DNA of 44,609 nt. Origin: Candidatus Hodarchaeota archaeon (GTDB lineage Archaea; Asgardarchaeota; Heimdallarchaeia; Hodarchaeales; Hodarchaeaceae). The position numbers and the translations under genes were made by a program. How positions within the stretch are numbered: the first letter of the stretch is position 1; every line of letters starts with the position of its first letter. The notes under the pieces are model-generated. The model ran no database searches, had not been told where the DNA came from, and saw only the letters and a program-made list of their open reading frames with translations. Below are positions 23,274 through 31,177 of the stretch, one piece after another. The stretch is from assembly GCA_016839815.1 (NCBI GenBank), contig JAEOTM010000113.1, forward strand, positions 1 to 44,609. Reading direction: 5' to 3'.

Positions 23274-24417
23274 ATATTGGTTCTGCATTTGTAAGGACTT
23301 TGGGTCCATTACGGGTAATAAGAACATCATTCTCTAATCTAAATCCTCCGACATCCTTCTCATATATACCAGGCTCGATAGTAACAATCATTCCCTCTTC
23401 GATAGGTGTAGGAGTCCAATATTTTAGCATAGACTCATGAGTGGGTTCCTTTCTAAGTAAAGGGGCATCATGCACAGTTAAACCGATTCCATGACCTAAA
23501 GAATGAGGCATTTGATACCCTTGCTTCTCAATAATATTATAAGCTACTTCAGCAACTTCGTGTAAGTATTGTGATTCTGATATTGCATCAATTGAATTAT
23601 CATGAGCGGATTTCACAGTTTCTACTATTGTTTTCATTTTATCATTCATTGGCCCCATTATAAAGGGAAGGGTAACATCCGACGTTAAATCTACAGCTTG
23701 TACTCCAAAATCTATGAGTGCAAGTCCTTTTTGATACATAGATTGTTTTGGATCTGCACGTGGATAAGTATGGATTTGCCAAGATCGAGCACTACTAGCA
23801 ACAAGTGATTCGAATCCCACCGCAAAGGCTCCTAATTCTCGCATTCTACTTTCTACGAAGATTGCTAAATCCATTTCAGTTTTTATTTTTGATTGTGTAA
23901 TAATTATTTCTTCGATTTCTTTAACGAGTTGATTACTAATATCAACAGACTTTTGCATTAGAGTTATTTCGTGCTCTGATTTTGTGGATCGTAGATCTGC
24001 TAGTAGACTATCAATAATCAATGGATTATAGATGATCTCTGTATTTGGAACCTTTTCTGTAATAAGGTGCACGCTATCATAGGGAATTCCTCTTGGGATC
24101 CCCACTTTCGGAGTAGAGGAGGAGGATTCTGAAAAAACTTCAATTGTAGCTGCTATTAAACCTTGATAGTCAGCCATATTGACTATTCTATCGGCTTCTG
24201 AAGTAATTCTAGCAAGCTGATAGTCCCAGGGAATAAGTATTGTTTGACGATTCTTGATATCAACAAAGAGAGAGGCATCTTCTGGATGACCAGTTAAGTA
24301 TTTTACATTCACATCTCTATGTGCTTCAGAATCGGTGAGAAAGAGAAAATCTAGATTGTGAGTATGCAGTGAATCGTATAATTTGTCTAATTTTTCTTGA
24401 GAAATGAATCGTGCCAC
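23257..24417 (-). CDS. M24-family metallopeptidase (Xaa-Pro dipeptidase/aminopeptidase-like)
   Basis: The 386-residue protein has an N-terminal creatinase-like domain (1-145) and a pita-bread domain. The five metal ligands are in place: Asp236 and Asp247 (IDFGVQAVDLTSDVT), His309 (HSLGHGIG), Glu348 (TIEPGIY) and Glu362 (FRLENDV). Proline-specific members cut X-Pro bonds and use two metal ions. The length and layout fit PepQ-type enzymes. Its end overlaps that of the convergent PD-(D/E)XK-like gene by 17 bases. Confidence 0.93.
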   Translation of the reverse strand: MARFISQEKLDKLYDSLHTHNLDFLFLTDSEAHRDVNVKYLTGHPEDASLFVDIKNRQTILIPWDYQLARITSEADRIVNMADYQGLIAATIEVFSESSSSTPKVGIPRGIPYDSVHLITEKVPNTEIIYNPLIIDSLLADLRSTKSEHEITLMQKSVDISNQLVKEIEEIIITQSKIKTEMDLAIFVESRMRELGAFAVGFESLVASSARSWQIHTYPRADPKQSMYQKGLALIDFGVQAVDLTSDVTLPFIMGPMNDKMKTIVETVKSAHDNSIDAISESQYLHEVAEVAYNIIEKQGYQMPHSLGHGIGLTVHDAPLLRKEPTHESMLKYWTPTPIEEGMIVTIEPGIYEKDVGGFRLENDVLITRNGPKVLTNAEPIFIDLN

Positions 24418-24662
24418 AAGAAACCACCTGAACGTTAATTAAGGGTGTTGGAAAAAGCAAATGGAGAATTTTAAAAATCTGCTCTTCTTTAATATTACTA
24501 TAGGATTAGAATAAAAAGTAACTATTTAATGTCAAAAACATTGTTTTCCAATTTAGATCGTAAAATGCAAAAAAAAAATACCAAAAAATTTGATTTAAAA
24601 CTCACTCAACCAAGAAATTCGAATTTAAATCCAAAAACATGCGATAATAGTGGATTATGGGG

Positions 24663-24893
24663 TTATTCTACCTTAATTTTGTGCCATTTCTTTTTTGAGG
24701 AAGTCGCGCGTTGGGTTTTTCTTGGAGTTTTACGCATGTGTTGTGATTTTTGTTGTTTAAGGAGATTTCTATGAGTCATTTGTGCAATTTTATTTGTTAT
24801 CAACTGCAATTCAGAATTATTTGGGCGATACGACTTTAATAACTTCTGAAATTCAAGAAGGAGTGCATTGACCTTTTCTTTATCTATAGCCAT
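24663..24893 (-). CDS. Small basic protein, unknown function
   Basis: The 76-residue product starts at an ATG preceded by AGGTAAAATAGG. A helical N-terminal half (about 1-45, KEKVNALLLEFQKLLKSYR) is followed by a Lys/Arg/Thr/Ser-rich tail (about 46-76). The composition suggests nucleic-acid contact. A plus-strand frame at 24529-24774 overlaps it but gives a less protein-like sequence. It is monocistronic, between the M24 gene and the aEF2 promoter. I do not recognise a family. Confidence 0.5.
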   Translation of the reverse strand: MAIDKEKVNALLLEFQKLLKSYRPNNSELQLITNKIAQMTHRNLLKQQKSQHMRKTPRKTQRATSSKKKWHKIKVE

Positions 24894-25077
24894 CCTATTT
24901 TACCTTTAAAATTACTTAAAATAAATATTTGGGAACGATTAGAATCCTCATAGAGTAATTCTATTCTGTTCAAATCATTGTTAAAGTAAATATATTAAAT
25001 TCAAAATTTCCAGAATGAAGATCTACATGCTTTCTGGCACCTAATTTTTCACTACACGGGAAAAGAAAGTTAATTAT

Positions 25078-25089
25078 CTATTTAAATAG
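25078..25089 (+). promoter_or_regulatory. Probable TATA box of the aEF2 gene
   Basis: CTATTTAAATAG, a 12-base palindrome, stands about 46 bases before the aEF2 ATG and follows a purine-rich stretch (GGGAAAAGAAAG) that could serve as the TFB recognition element. Initiation about 25 bases later would leave a leader of some 20 bases. By-eye call. Confidence 0.55.
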
Positions 25090-25134
25090 TTAGTACCCAT
25101 TTATCACAGTTATATTGTTACGGAGTAGTATTAA

Positions 25135-27570
25135 ATGCCTAAATTTACTATCGAAGAAGCACAAAAACTCCTCGTTAATCGAAAAAATGTACGAAACTTG
25201 GGAGTAATTGCTCATATCGATCACGGGAAAAGTACACTGACTGATTCGCTTCTTGCTGCAAGTGGATTGTTAGCTGAAAAGGTAGCTGGAGAAGCCAGAG
25301 CAACAGACACACGAGAAGATGAACAAGAACGTGGAATTACTATCAAAACGACAGGAATTTCTTTAGTTCATGAATTAAAAGAAAAAACCTATCTTGTAAA
25401 CCTCCAGGATACACCAGGACACGTAGATTTCTCGGGTGAAGTTACATCGGCTCTACGAGTTGTAGATGGAGCACTTGTCGTAGTTGATGCTGTAGAAGGA
25501 GTTATGGTTCAAACTGAAGTTGTAACACAGCAAGCTCTAGCCGAACGTGTTCGTCCCGTTTTAATTATTAACAAAGTAGATCGGTTAATAACTGAAATGA
25601 GAATGAGTCCCGATAATGCCTATGAGCAGTTTAAAAAGATTATTAGCGACTTCAACCTACTTATTGAAACATATGCTCCACCTGAATTTAAGAAAATATG
25701 GAGAGTCGATCCTAGACAGGGAACAGTTGCATTTGGATCTGCTATTCATAGATTTGGATTGACAATTCCGGCACTCGCAGAGATTTGGCACGAAAAAACT
25801 GGCCAACCAGTCGAAAAGTTAATTAAAAACTTGTGGATGAAAAATAATTTTGTTAATGGTGTTCTCAAACCAACCTACGAGATTTATCAAAAAGCGGAAG
25901 AAAGCGATACTGAATCATTGAAAAAGGTTGCAGAGCAATTAACATTACGAATAGATGAAAGTGTGTGGTTAGAACCTCCTAAAAGAATAGCAAAGGCATT
26001 ACTAGAAAAATGGCTCCCTGTCGAGAAAGCTGTACTTGATATGGTAATCAATTTCTGTCCCTCTCCACTCGAAGCACAGAAATACAGATTTAAAAGCTTC
26101 TGGTCTGGAGATATGGAATCTCTAGAAGGAAAAGGACTCCTGAACTGTGATATTGATGCACCCACAATGATATCAATATCTAAAATGATCCCAGGAAGAG
26201 CAAAACGAATTATTGCCATGGGAAGAGTTTTTTCCGGAACAGTAAAAGCAGGACAAAAGATAACTGCCCTTCTACCAGGATATAAGCCTGGATCTAAGGA
26301 AAGAATGTTTACTACAAATATTCAGCAAGTATCGATGTTAATGGGTGCTAAAGCAGAAAAAGTTGATTTAATTCCTGCTGGGAACATTGTTGCTTTGCAG
26401 GGACTACGGGGAGCGACTGCAAGTAGTACTATCACAAGTTTAGAGACCACTCTTCCATTTAAAGCATTAAGCTACGCAGTGGAACCTGTAGTTACCATTG
26501 CAATTGAAGCTAAATCTCCTAGTGAGCTACCTAAACTTGCAGAAGGACTTCAGCTCATGGAATTGGTAGATCCATCACTAAAAACTAAGGTTAATGAAGA
26601 AACTGGAGAATTCTTATTATCTGGAACAGGAGAACTTCATCTTGAAATAGCTGTTAAAGATCTCCAAGACTTGCAGAATATTGAAGTAACTCAAAGTGAG
26701 CCTATTGTAGTCTTCCGAGAATCAGTTGCTGCTGAATCTACTCAACAAGCTCTCGCAAAATCACCCAATAAACATAATAGATTATGGGTGCGAGCTGCTC
26801 CTCTTGAAAAAGATGTCATAAAAATTATTGAATCTGGAAAGATTCACCAATACACTGATCGAAAAGAGATGGGACAGATTCTCCGAGATGATGCTGGTTG
26901 GGATGCTAAAGTTGGTCGTAAAGTTTGGGGTATGGGTCCCGAGGAAACAGACCCAAACTTCTATATTGATGCAACTAAAGGTGTTCAATACCTTCGTGAA
27001 GTAAAGGATTATCTTATCCAAGGATTCCGATGGGCTGGTAAAGAAGGTCCATTATGTGGTGAACCATTTTACGGGATAAAATTCTTATTAGAAGATGTTA
27101 AACTTCATGAGGATCCAGTACATAGAGGCGCGGGTCAAACAATGCCTGTATCGAGAAGAGCCTGCTTCGGTGCAGTTTTATTAGCGTCTCCTATACTTCT
27201 TGAGCCCGTTTATAAGGTACAAGTTCAAGTTCCTGAACAGTACCTAGGAAATGTCTATAAGGTTCTTACAAAACGAAGAGGACGTGTTGTTGATACACAA
27301 AAACGCGAAGGGACTCCTTTAAATGTAATTATTGCAGAGGTTCCTGTTACTGAATCCTTCGGAATTACCACCGATTTACGTTCTGAAACTTCAGGATTCG
27401 CATTTTCACAGATGGTCTTTGATCATTGGGAAAAAGTACCTGGAAATCCCACTAAAGAAGAAGAACTAGGCGGTGGGTTAGCTCGTAAGTTTGTCATGGA
27501 AACTAGAAAACGGAAAGGATTCCATAACCCCAATCCTCCAAAACCTGAAGATTATTACGATAAACTCTAA
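25135..27570 (+). CDS. Translation elongation factor aEF2
   Basis: The GTPase drives ribosomal translocation. It shows G1 AHIDHGKST, switch 1 DEQERGITIKTT, G3 DTPGHVDFSGEV and G4 NKVDRL, followed by all later EF2 domains. The diphthamide loop reads HEDPVHRGAGQTMPVSRR with the modifiable His at about residue 663. This is nearer to eukaryotic HRGGGQIIPTARR than to the usual archaeal HRGPAQ. The C-terminus has FDHWEKVPGNP and ETRKRKG, also eukaryote-like. At 811 residues it is longer than typical archaeal aEF2 (about 730) and nearer eEF2, mainly through the region around residues 200-330. Monocistronic with its own promoter. Confidence 0.96.
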   Translation: MPKFTIEEAQKLLVNRKNVRNLGVIAHIDHGKSTLTDSLLAASGLLAEKVAGEARATDTREDEQERGITIKTTGISLVHELKEKTYLVNLQDTPGHVDFSGEVTSALRVVDGALVVVDAVEGVMVQTEVVTQQALAERVRPVLIINKVDRLITEMRMSPDNAYEQFKKIISDFNLLIETYAPPEFKKIWRVDPRQGTVAFGSAIHRFGLTIPALAEIWHEKTGQPVEKLIKNLWMKNNFVNGVLKPTYEIYQKAEESDTESLKKVAEQLTLRIDESVWLEPPKRIAKALLEKWLPVEKAVLDMVINFCPSPLEAQKYRFKSFWSGDMESLEGKGLLNCDIDAPTMISISKMIPGRAKRIIAMGRVFSGTVKAGQKITALLPGYKPGSKERMFTTNIQQVSMLMGAKAEKVDLIPAGNIVALQGLRGATASSTITSLETTLPFKALSYAVEPVVTIAIEAKSPSELPKLAEGLQLMELVDPSLKTKVNEETGEFLLSGTGELHLEIAVKDLQDLQNIEVTQSEPIVVFRESVAAESTQQALAKSPNKHNRLWVRAAPLEKDVIKIIESGKIHQYTDRKEMGQILRDDAGWDAKVGRKVWGMGPEETDPNFYIDATKGVQYLREVKDYLIQGFRWAGKEGPLCGEPFYGIKFLLEDVKLHEDPVHRGAGQTMPVSRRACFGAVLLASPILLEPVYKVQVQVPEQYLGNVYKVLTKRRGRVVDTQKREGTPLNVIIAEVPVTESFGITTDLRSETSGFAFSQMVFDHWEKVPGNPTKEEELGGGLARKFVMETRKRKGFHNPNPPKPEDYYDKL

Positions 27571-27591
27571 TTAATTTGAGTTTATCCATAA

Positions 27592-27611
27592 TTTCTTCTC
27601 TTTTTCCTCTT
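27592..27611 (+). terminator. T-rich terminator after aEF2
   Basis: A pyrimidine tract (TTTCTTCTCTTTTTCCTCTT) begins 22 bases after the aEF2 stop. Archaeal transcription commonly ends at such T-rich tracts without a hairpin. The assignment is by position and composition. Confidence 0.5.
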
Positions 27612-27668
27612 AATTATATTAATATAGCATCGTAGAAATCTTTCGGGAATATTAACAAAAAAAATTTA

Positions 27669-27743
27669 CGGATCCGGAGGGATTTGAACCCACGACATTC
27701 TGCTCCGAAGGCAGACGCTCTATCCATGCTGAGCCACGGATCC
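27669..27743 (-). tRNA. tRNA-Arg (anticodon TCG)
   Basis: The minus strand forms a complete cloverleaf. The acceptor GGATCCG pairs with CGGATCC, the D-arm is GCTCAGCATGGATAGAGC, the anticodon stem TCTGC/GCAGA holds CTTCGGA (anticodon TCG), and the T-arm is GTGGG-TTCAAAT-CCCTC. The discriminator is G and no CCA is encoded. No intron is visible. Confidence 0.95.
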
Positions 27744-28018
27744 AGTGATTTAAATTCTCTGTGATTTATTATTAGTGATTTCTAGAGTGAATTACAAAAC
27801 AATTATTTGATTAATAAGAATTTATTGGAAACTGATTTTAGAGGATAATTTCACATTTTCTTGTTAATGATAAGAAATAAAGCATCCCTTTTACCTGAAT
27901 CAGCTTCTAGAATGATTTTCTGCTTTTGTTTTATTTCTATCAACAGAGATAGAAAACTTGTGGAGGTATCACACGACTGATGACCTTTATTAAGTCCTCT
28001 TTTCAGAGGAGTATTGGA

Positions 28019-28294
28019 TCATCTTGTTTTACGTTCAGAAGCCGATCGAATCTTTACTTGATGTCTGTGAATTGCGCATGAAACGCAGAAATATCGAACA
28101 TATGGGATTCGTGCAATTCTTGTTCCAGATTGCCGTAGTTCCTTTCCAATTGTAAAATCAACTAAATTTTTATAGCTTGTTTTCCGCTTGGCCTTATCTC
28201 TTGGAACCAGTCGTCCACATGAAGAGCATTGAACTTGACCTAAGTTACCTTTCCCGCCTTTACTTCGGCCACCTGATTTTCGTTTTTTACCCAT
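28019..28294 (-). CDS. rps26e: Small ribosomal subunit protein eS26
   Basis: The protein starts MGKKRKSGGRSKGGKG and has the zinc half-sites CSSCGRLVPRDKAKRK and YFCVSCAIHRHQVKIRS, the eS26 pattern. The ATG at 28292-28294 is chosen over an in-frame ATG 66 bases earlier because the family begins with this Lys/Arg/Gly-rich segment and AAAGGTG lies a few bases before it. eS26 is found in eukaryotes and in TACK and Asgard archaea, which supports the taxonomic placement. It follows the membrane-protein gene on the same strand. Confidence 0.94.
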   Translation of the reverse strand: MGKKRKSGGRSKGGKGNLGQVQCSSCGRLVPRDKAKRKTSYKNLVDFTIGKELRQSGTRIARIPYVRYFCVSCAIHRHQVKIRSASERKTR

Positions 28295-28370
28295 TACGAG
28301 TACACCTTTAAAATATGAAAGTAAGTTAAAAAAATTGATTAAAGTCAATATTACCTTCATTTACATGTTT

Positions 28371-29042
28371 TTAGAGGTCGTTTTTAATCTCTCCCATGAC
28401 TGGAGGAATAGCATTCTTCGTCACGAAAAGGGCTAAATATTCCAAATTTAAATGATAAGCTTTATCCAAATCGAAAAATGAAGACGTTTGGGGAAATTCT
28501 CCAACCAAATACTCATGGATGCTTTTTCTTATAATATCCAATTGTTTAAAATAAGCATCAGAATACCTTTGAACTTTTGTTAGGAGCTCGCTTGTTAAGA
28601 AGACGAAATCTGGTGCCTCATTAGAGGAAAGTATTCTTTTCGACATCATTTCATATAACTGTTCCTGATTTTTCCCATTCAAGAGAAAAAGAAGAAATCC
28701 AGGCATTGGTAGGAAAAATAAAATCATAATAGAGGAAAATGGACCGAACTGTAAATCAAATCGAGAAATTGATTCATCTGAAATAATCATGGCGGAAAGA
28801 ATTAGGTTTAATGACGCGATTAATGTCGCCTGAAAGGATCCTCTTCCGATCCAATAAAGCTTGCCCGAGTATTGATGAATCGGGTCTTTATTCGTAAAAC
28901 TAATTCCTTTAAAGCTCAAAATCGCATAAAAAATAATAGTCCAAGGTATAATGCATAACAACAAAAGGTAGCTATCGTAGAATCCTAAACTGAAGATAAA
29001 TAGAAAATTGAGTAAAGAAAGAATAAAAAAAAGGGAGGGCAC
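28371..29042 (-). CDS. Membrane protein with cytosolic C-terminal helical region, unknown function
   Basis: The 223-residue protein has about four hydrophobic segments in its first 125 residues (near 2-20, 25-45, 70-90, 104-122) and then a hydrophilic, mostly helical C-terminal half (about 125-223). The start is GTG at 29040-29042. It lies 33 bases downstream of the roadblock gene on the same strand and 76 bases upstream of eS26, so the three are probably one transcript. The link to a roadblock protein may mean a membrane-associated GTPase scaffold, but no motif proves it. Confidence 0.6.
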   Translation of the reverse strand: MPSLFFILSLLNFLFIFSLGFYDSYLLLLCIIPWTIIFYAILSFKGISFTNKDPIHQYSGKLYWIGRGSFQATLIASLNLILSAMIISDESISRFDLQFGPFSSIMILFFLPMPGFLLFLLNGKNQEQLYEMMSKRILSSNEAPDFVFLTSELLTKVQRYSDAYFKQLDIIRKSIHEYLVGEFPQTSSFFDLDKAYHLNLEYLALFVTKNAIPPVMGEIKNDL

Positions 29043-29075
29043 AGAATTGCATTCCTGTATTAATTCTTGTGTAGA

Positions 29076-29510
29076 TCAGCTTAAAAGATCTTTTAGCTCG
29101 GAAACCAAGCTAGAAATATCTTTTTCCTCTTCCTTGAATATTTCAGGGATTTTATGACTATAACGTCTGAGAACACGAATGGCTAGTCCTAAAGAATGTG
29201 CTTCGTTTGATGCACCAATTAAGATAAAGTCTTCTGCGGAACTTAATACTGTATAACCCTTCTCTCCCCGAACTAAGACTTCCCACAATTGTCCATGATC
29301 CATTCTGTCTACAACCATTCCACCTGTAGAAAGAACTGCTGCTGAAAGGGCAGAAAATAGATCTGGATCTGCATCTTTTTCTGAAAAGAATGCAACACTC
29401 ATCCCAGTACGAGTGACTAGTGCAAGCGCTTCTAAATCAGCATAACGTACAATTTCTTGTAATAATTTGATTAATTTCTTTTTTTGCTCAACTGTAAGTG
29501 CAAAGGCCAT
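29076..29510 (-). CDS. Roadblock/LC7-domain protein
   Basis: The 144-residue single-domain protein has the roadblock pattern: a first helix (KKLIKLLQEIVRYADLEAL), strands ALALVTRTGMSVAFF, helix PDLFSALSAAVLSTGGMVVDRM, strands WEVLVRGEKGYTVLSS and FILIGAS, and a last helix GLAIRVLRRYSHKI. A charged helix follows (about 122-144). These proteins dimerise and act as platforms or regulators for small GTPases such as Rag/MglA-type ones, and are numerous in Asgard genomes. No small GTPase gene is in this window. GGTGA precedes the ATG. Confidence 0.9.
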   Translation of the reverse strand: MAFALTVEQKKKLIKLLQEIVRYADLEALALVTRTGMSVAFFSEKDADPDLFSALSAAVLSTGGMVVDRMDHGQLWEVLVRGEKGYTVLSSAEDFILIGASNEAHSLGLAIRVLRRYSHKIPEIFKEEEKDISSLVSELKDLLS

Positions 29511-29815
29511 TTTTTCACCTTCAGAAAGGTTCTCACAATATTAGATGTTGCTTTTTAATATGAGATAAGAATCTAGATTGTGATAATTGTCATTACGAAT
29601 CATATGCTCTATTTAGGTAATAATCATCGGGTAATGATTTAAACCTTACTAAACCAAGAATCAGCAGAAAATGATATTCACATTTATTGACACAGAATTA
29701 TCAACCTTCATCTTAAGATGGATTCATAGAAAATCCTAAAAATTCCTAAATTGACGTACAGATTTTATCTTTCATTACCAGAAAGGATCTGGATGATTTA
29801 TTAAAGTGGTTAAGA
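29511..29815. other. Divergent intergenic region between roadblock and PfkB genes
   Basis: These 305 bases hold no convincing gene. They should contain promoters for both divergent genes. One perfect palindrome CATCTTAAGATG lies at 29709-29720. The frame of the PfkB gene is open about 60 bases upstream of its ATG but offers no start codon there. I see no RNA gene. Confidence 0.5.
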
Positions 29816-30805
29816 ATGGACACTTCCCGTGAGAAGGTTATTCTCGGATTATTTGTATTAGATAGGATAATCACTTCAAAATCAAGAGAATCTACTTCAA
29901 ATGACTCAGAACATACGAATCTTACACTTGGAGGACCTCCAACCTTCATGTTATTCATATCCGAAATTTTGAGAGAGATCTTCCCAATTATGAAGAAACC
30001 TACTATATTTTCGTTCATATCTAAGCAAACTAAGAGTTTATTGGAAAAGTTATCATATAGCAATCACATTGATATCTGTTTGAGACATCTTAATACAAGT
30101 CCTAAATTCATATTAGACTACTCCCAACCAACCACTGAAAGAAAACTGACATTATTCAATCCACCAGAAGTATTTCATTGTGACTCATTTGACTGGCAGT
30201 TCCCACATCCTCCAATTTTTATTATTAGTTCTGTACACCACGAGTTTGATTCAATCCAGGTCTTTTCTTTTCTGCGAAAAATCGGGAGTTTTGTAGCTTT
30301 CGACCCTCAAGGTTGCTTTAGAACAGTTGTTAAAGATGGAAAAGTATCTTATTCAGAATGGTTTTCTCAAAAGATCTTAGCACAAACAGATTGTATAAAA
30401 CTTTCGGATAATGAGACAAAACTTCTTGGATTAGGGAGTGATGAAGAGAAGATTATTTGTTATTTATTATCGATTTCTCCGAGATATGTTTTAGTAACAA
30501 AGGGAGGGAAGGGAGCCTTATTCGGTGTGAAAGATCAGAATTCTAATCGTTGTCATATATATTCGGTTCCTGCATATACCGTAGAGAAGGTGACGAACGA
30601 AACTGGAGCAGGAGATGTATTTTTATACGGCTTTATTAGCTTCTTACAACTCCTTGGGGATGAATTAGATGCTATCGCATATGCAACTAGTCTAGCATCA
30701 CTACTAATTGAATATGGTTTTGATAAGGAGAAATTCACATTACACGAAATCAAGTACAGACAGAAAACCGTTCATTCGCAAATTAGGAAGATTTACGTTG
30801 ATTAA
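29816..30805 (+). CDS. PfkB/ribokinase-family carbohydrate kinase
   Basis: The 329-residue protein carries the second PfkB signature NETGAGDVFLYGF with the catalytic base Asp267. It also has VTKGGKGALF, the NETKLL motif and AFDPQG. The N-terminal Gly-rich signature is reduced to LGGPPTF (about 38-44). The family phosphorylates sugars or nucleosides with ATP. The ATG at 29816 gives the usual first strand (KVILGLFVLDRI). The weak N-terminal half makes the substrate unpredictable; an inositol-kinase- or ADP-dependent-like archaeal member is possible. Confidence 0.85.
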   Translation: MDTSREKVILGLFVLDRIITSKSRESTSNDSEHTNLTLGGPPTFMLFISEILREIFPIMKKPTIFSFISKQTKSLLEKLSYSNHIDICLRHLNTSPKFILDYSQPTTERKLTLFNPPEVFHCDSFDWQFPHPPIFIISSVHHEFDSIQVFSFLRKIGSFVAFDPQGCFRTVVKDGKVSYSEWFSQKILAQTDCIKLSDNETKLLGLGSDEEKIICYLLSISPRYVLVTKGGKGALFGVKDQNSNRCHIYSVPAYTVEKVTNETGAGDVFLYGFISFLQLLGDELDAIAYATSLASLLIEYGFDKEKFTLHEIKYRQKTVHSQIRKIYVD

Positions 30806-30859
30806 GCAATCATTGTAAAGAGAATTTTCTCCCTTTCCAGCATTTTTAAATCTAGAAAA

Positions 30860-31078
30860 CTAATCAACCTTTATATAAAGGATGTTATTCCCCCGAAGAA
30901 ACGCACGGCCATATCGCTTAGTTATTTTCCCGTCCTCCATTTCAGAACAGTTTTCTAGTATTAAATTCATATATTGGTCAGTTATTTTTAATCGTCCTGT
31001 ATAAGATTGATTACTTTTGAGTGTAACAGTAATTGTTTTGCCAACGGATTTTTCTAAAGTTTGTAATGGATTGGACAT
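30860..31078 (-). CDS. Sm-like RNA-binding protein (SmAP/LSm)
   Basis: The 72-residue protein covers the Sm fold. Sm1 reads ITVTLKSNQSYTGRLKITDQYMNLILENC with the conserved G, and D.YMNL as the RNA-contact loop. Sm2 reads GRAFLRGNNILYI, where RGN is the usual RG(N/D). Such proteins form six- or seven-membered rings that bind U-rich RNA. It lies upstream of DUF460 on the same strand with 99 bases between; the plus-strand PfkB gene converges on it. Confidence 0.94.
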   Translation of the reverse strand: MSNPLQTLEKSVGKTITVTLKSNQSYTGRLKITDQYMNLILENCSEMEDGKITKRYGRAFLRGNNILYIKVD

Positions 31079-31177
31079 GGTACTCGTTCCTTAAAATTCA
31101 GGTATATCAAGAATAAGCTTAATTTCAACTCAATTTGATAAATTCTAAAAATGTTTCTTCACCTATTCTGAGATACA

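Noticed and set aside
23805..23820. GATTCGAATCCC string suggesting another tRNA T-arm
   Set aside because: It lies inside the M24 peptidase gene and has no cloverleaf around it.
24529..24774. 81-codon plus-strand frame
   Set aside because: It overlaps the more plausible minus-strand gene, and its composition looks like translated antisense of a Lys-rich tail.
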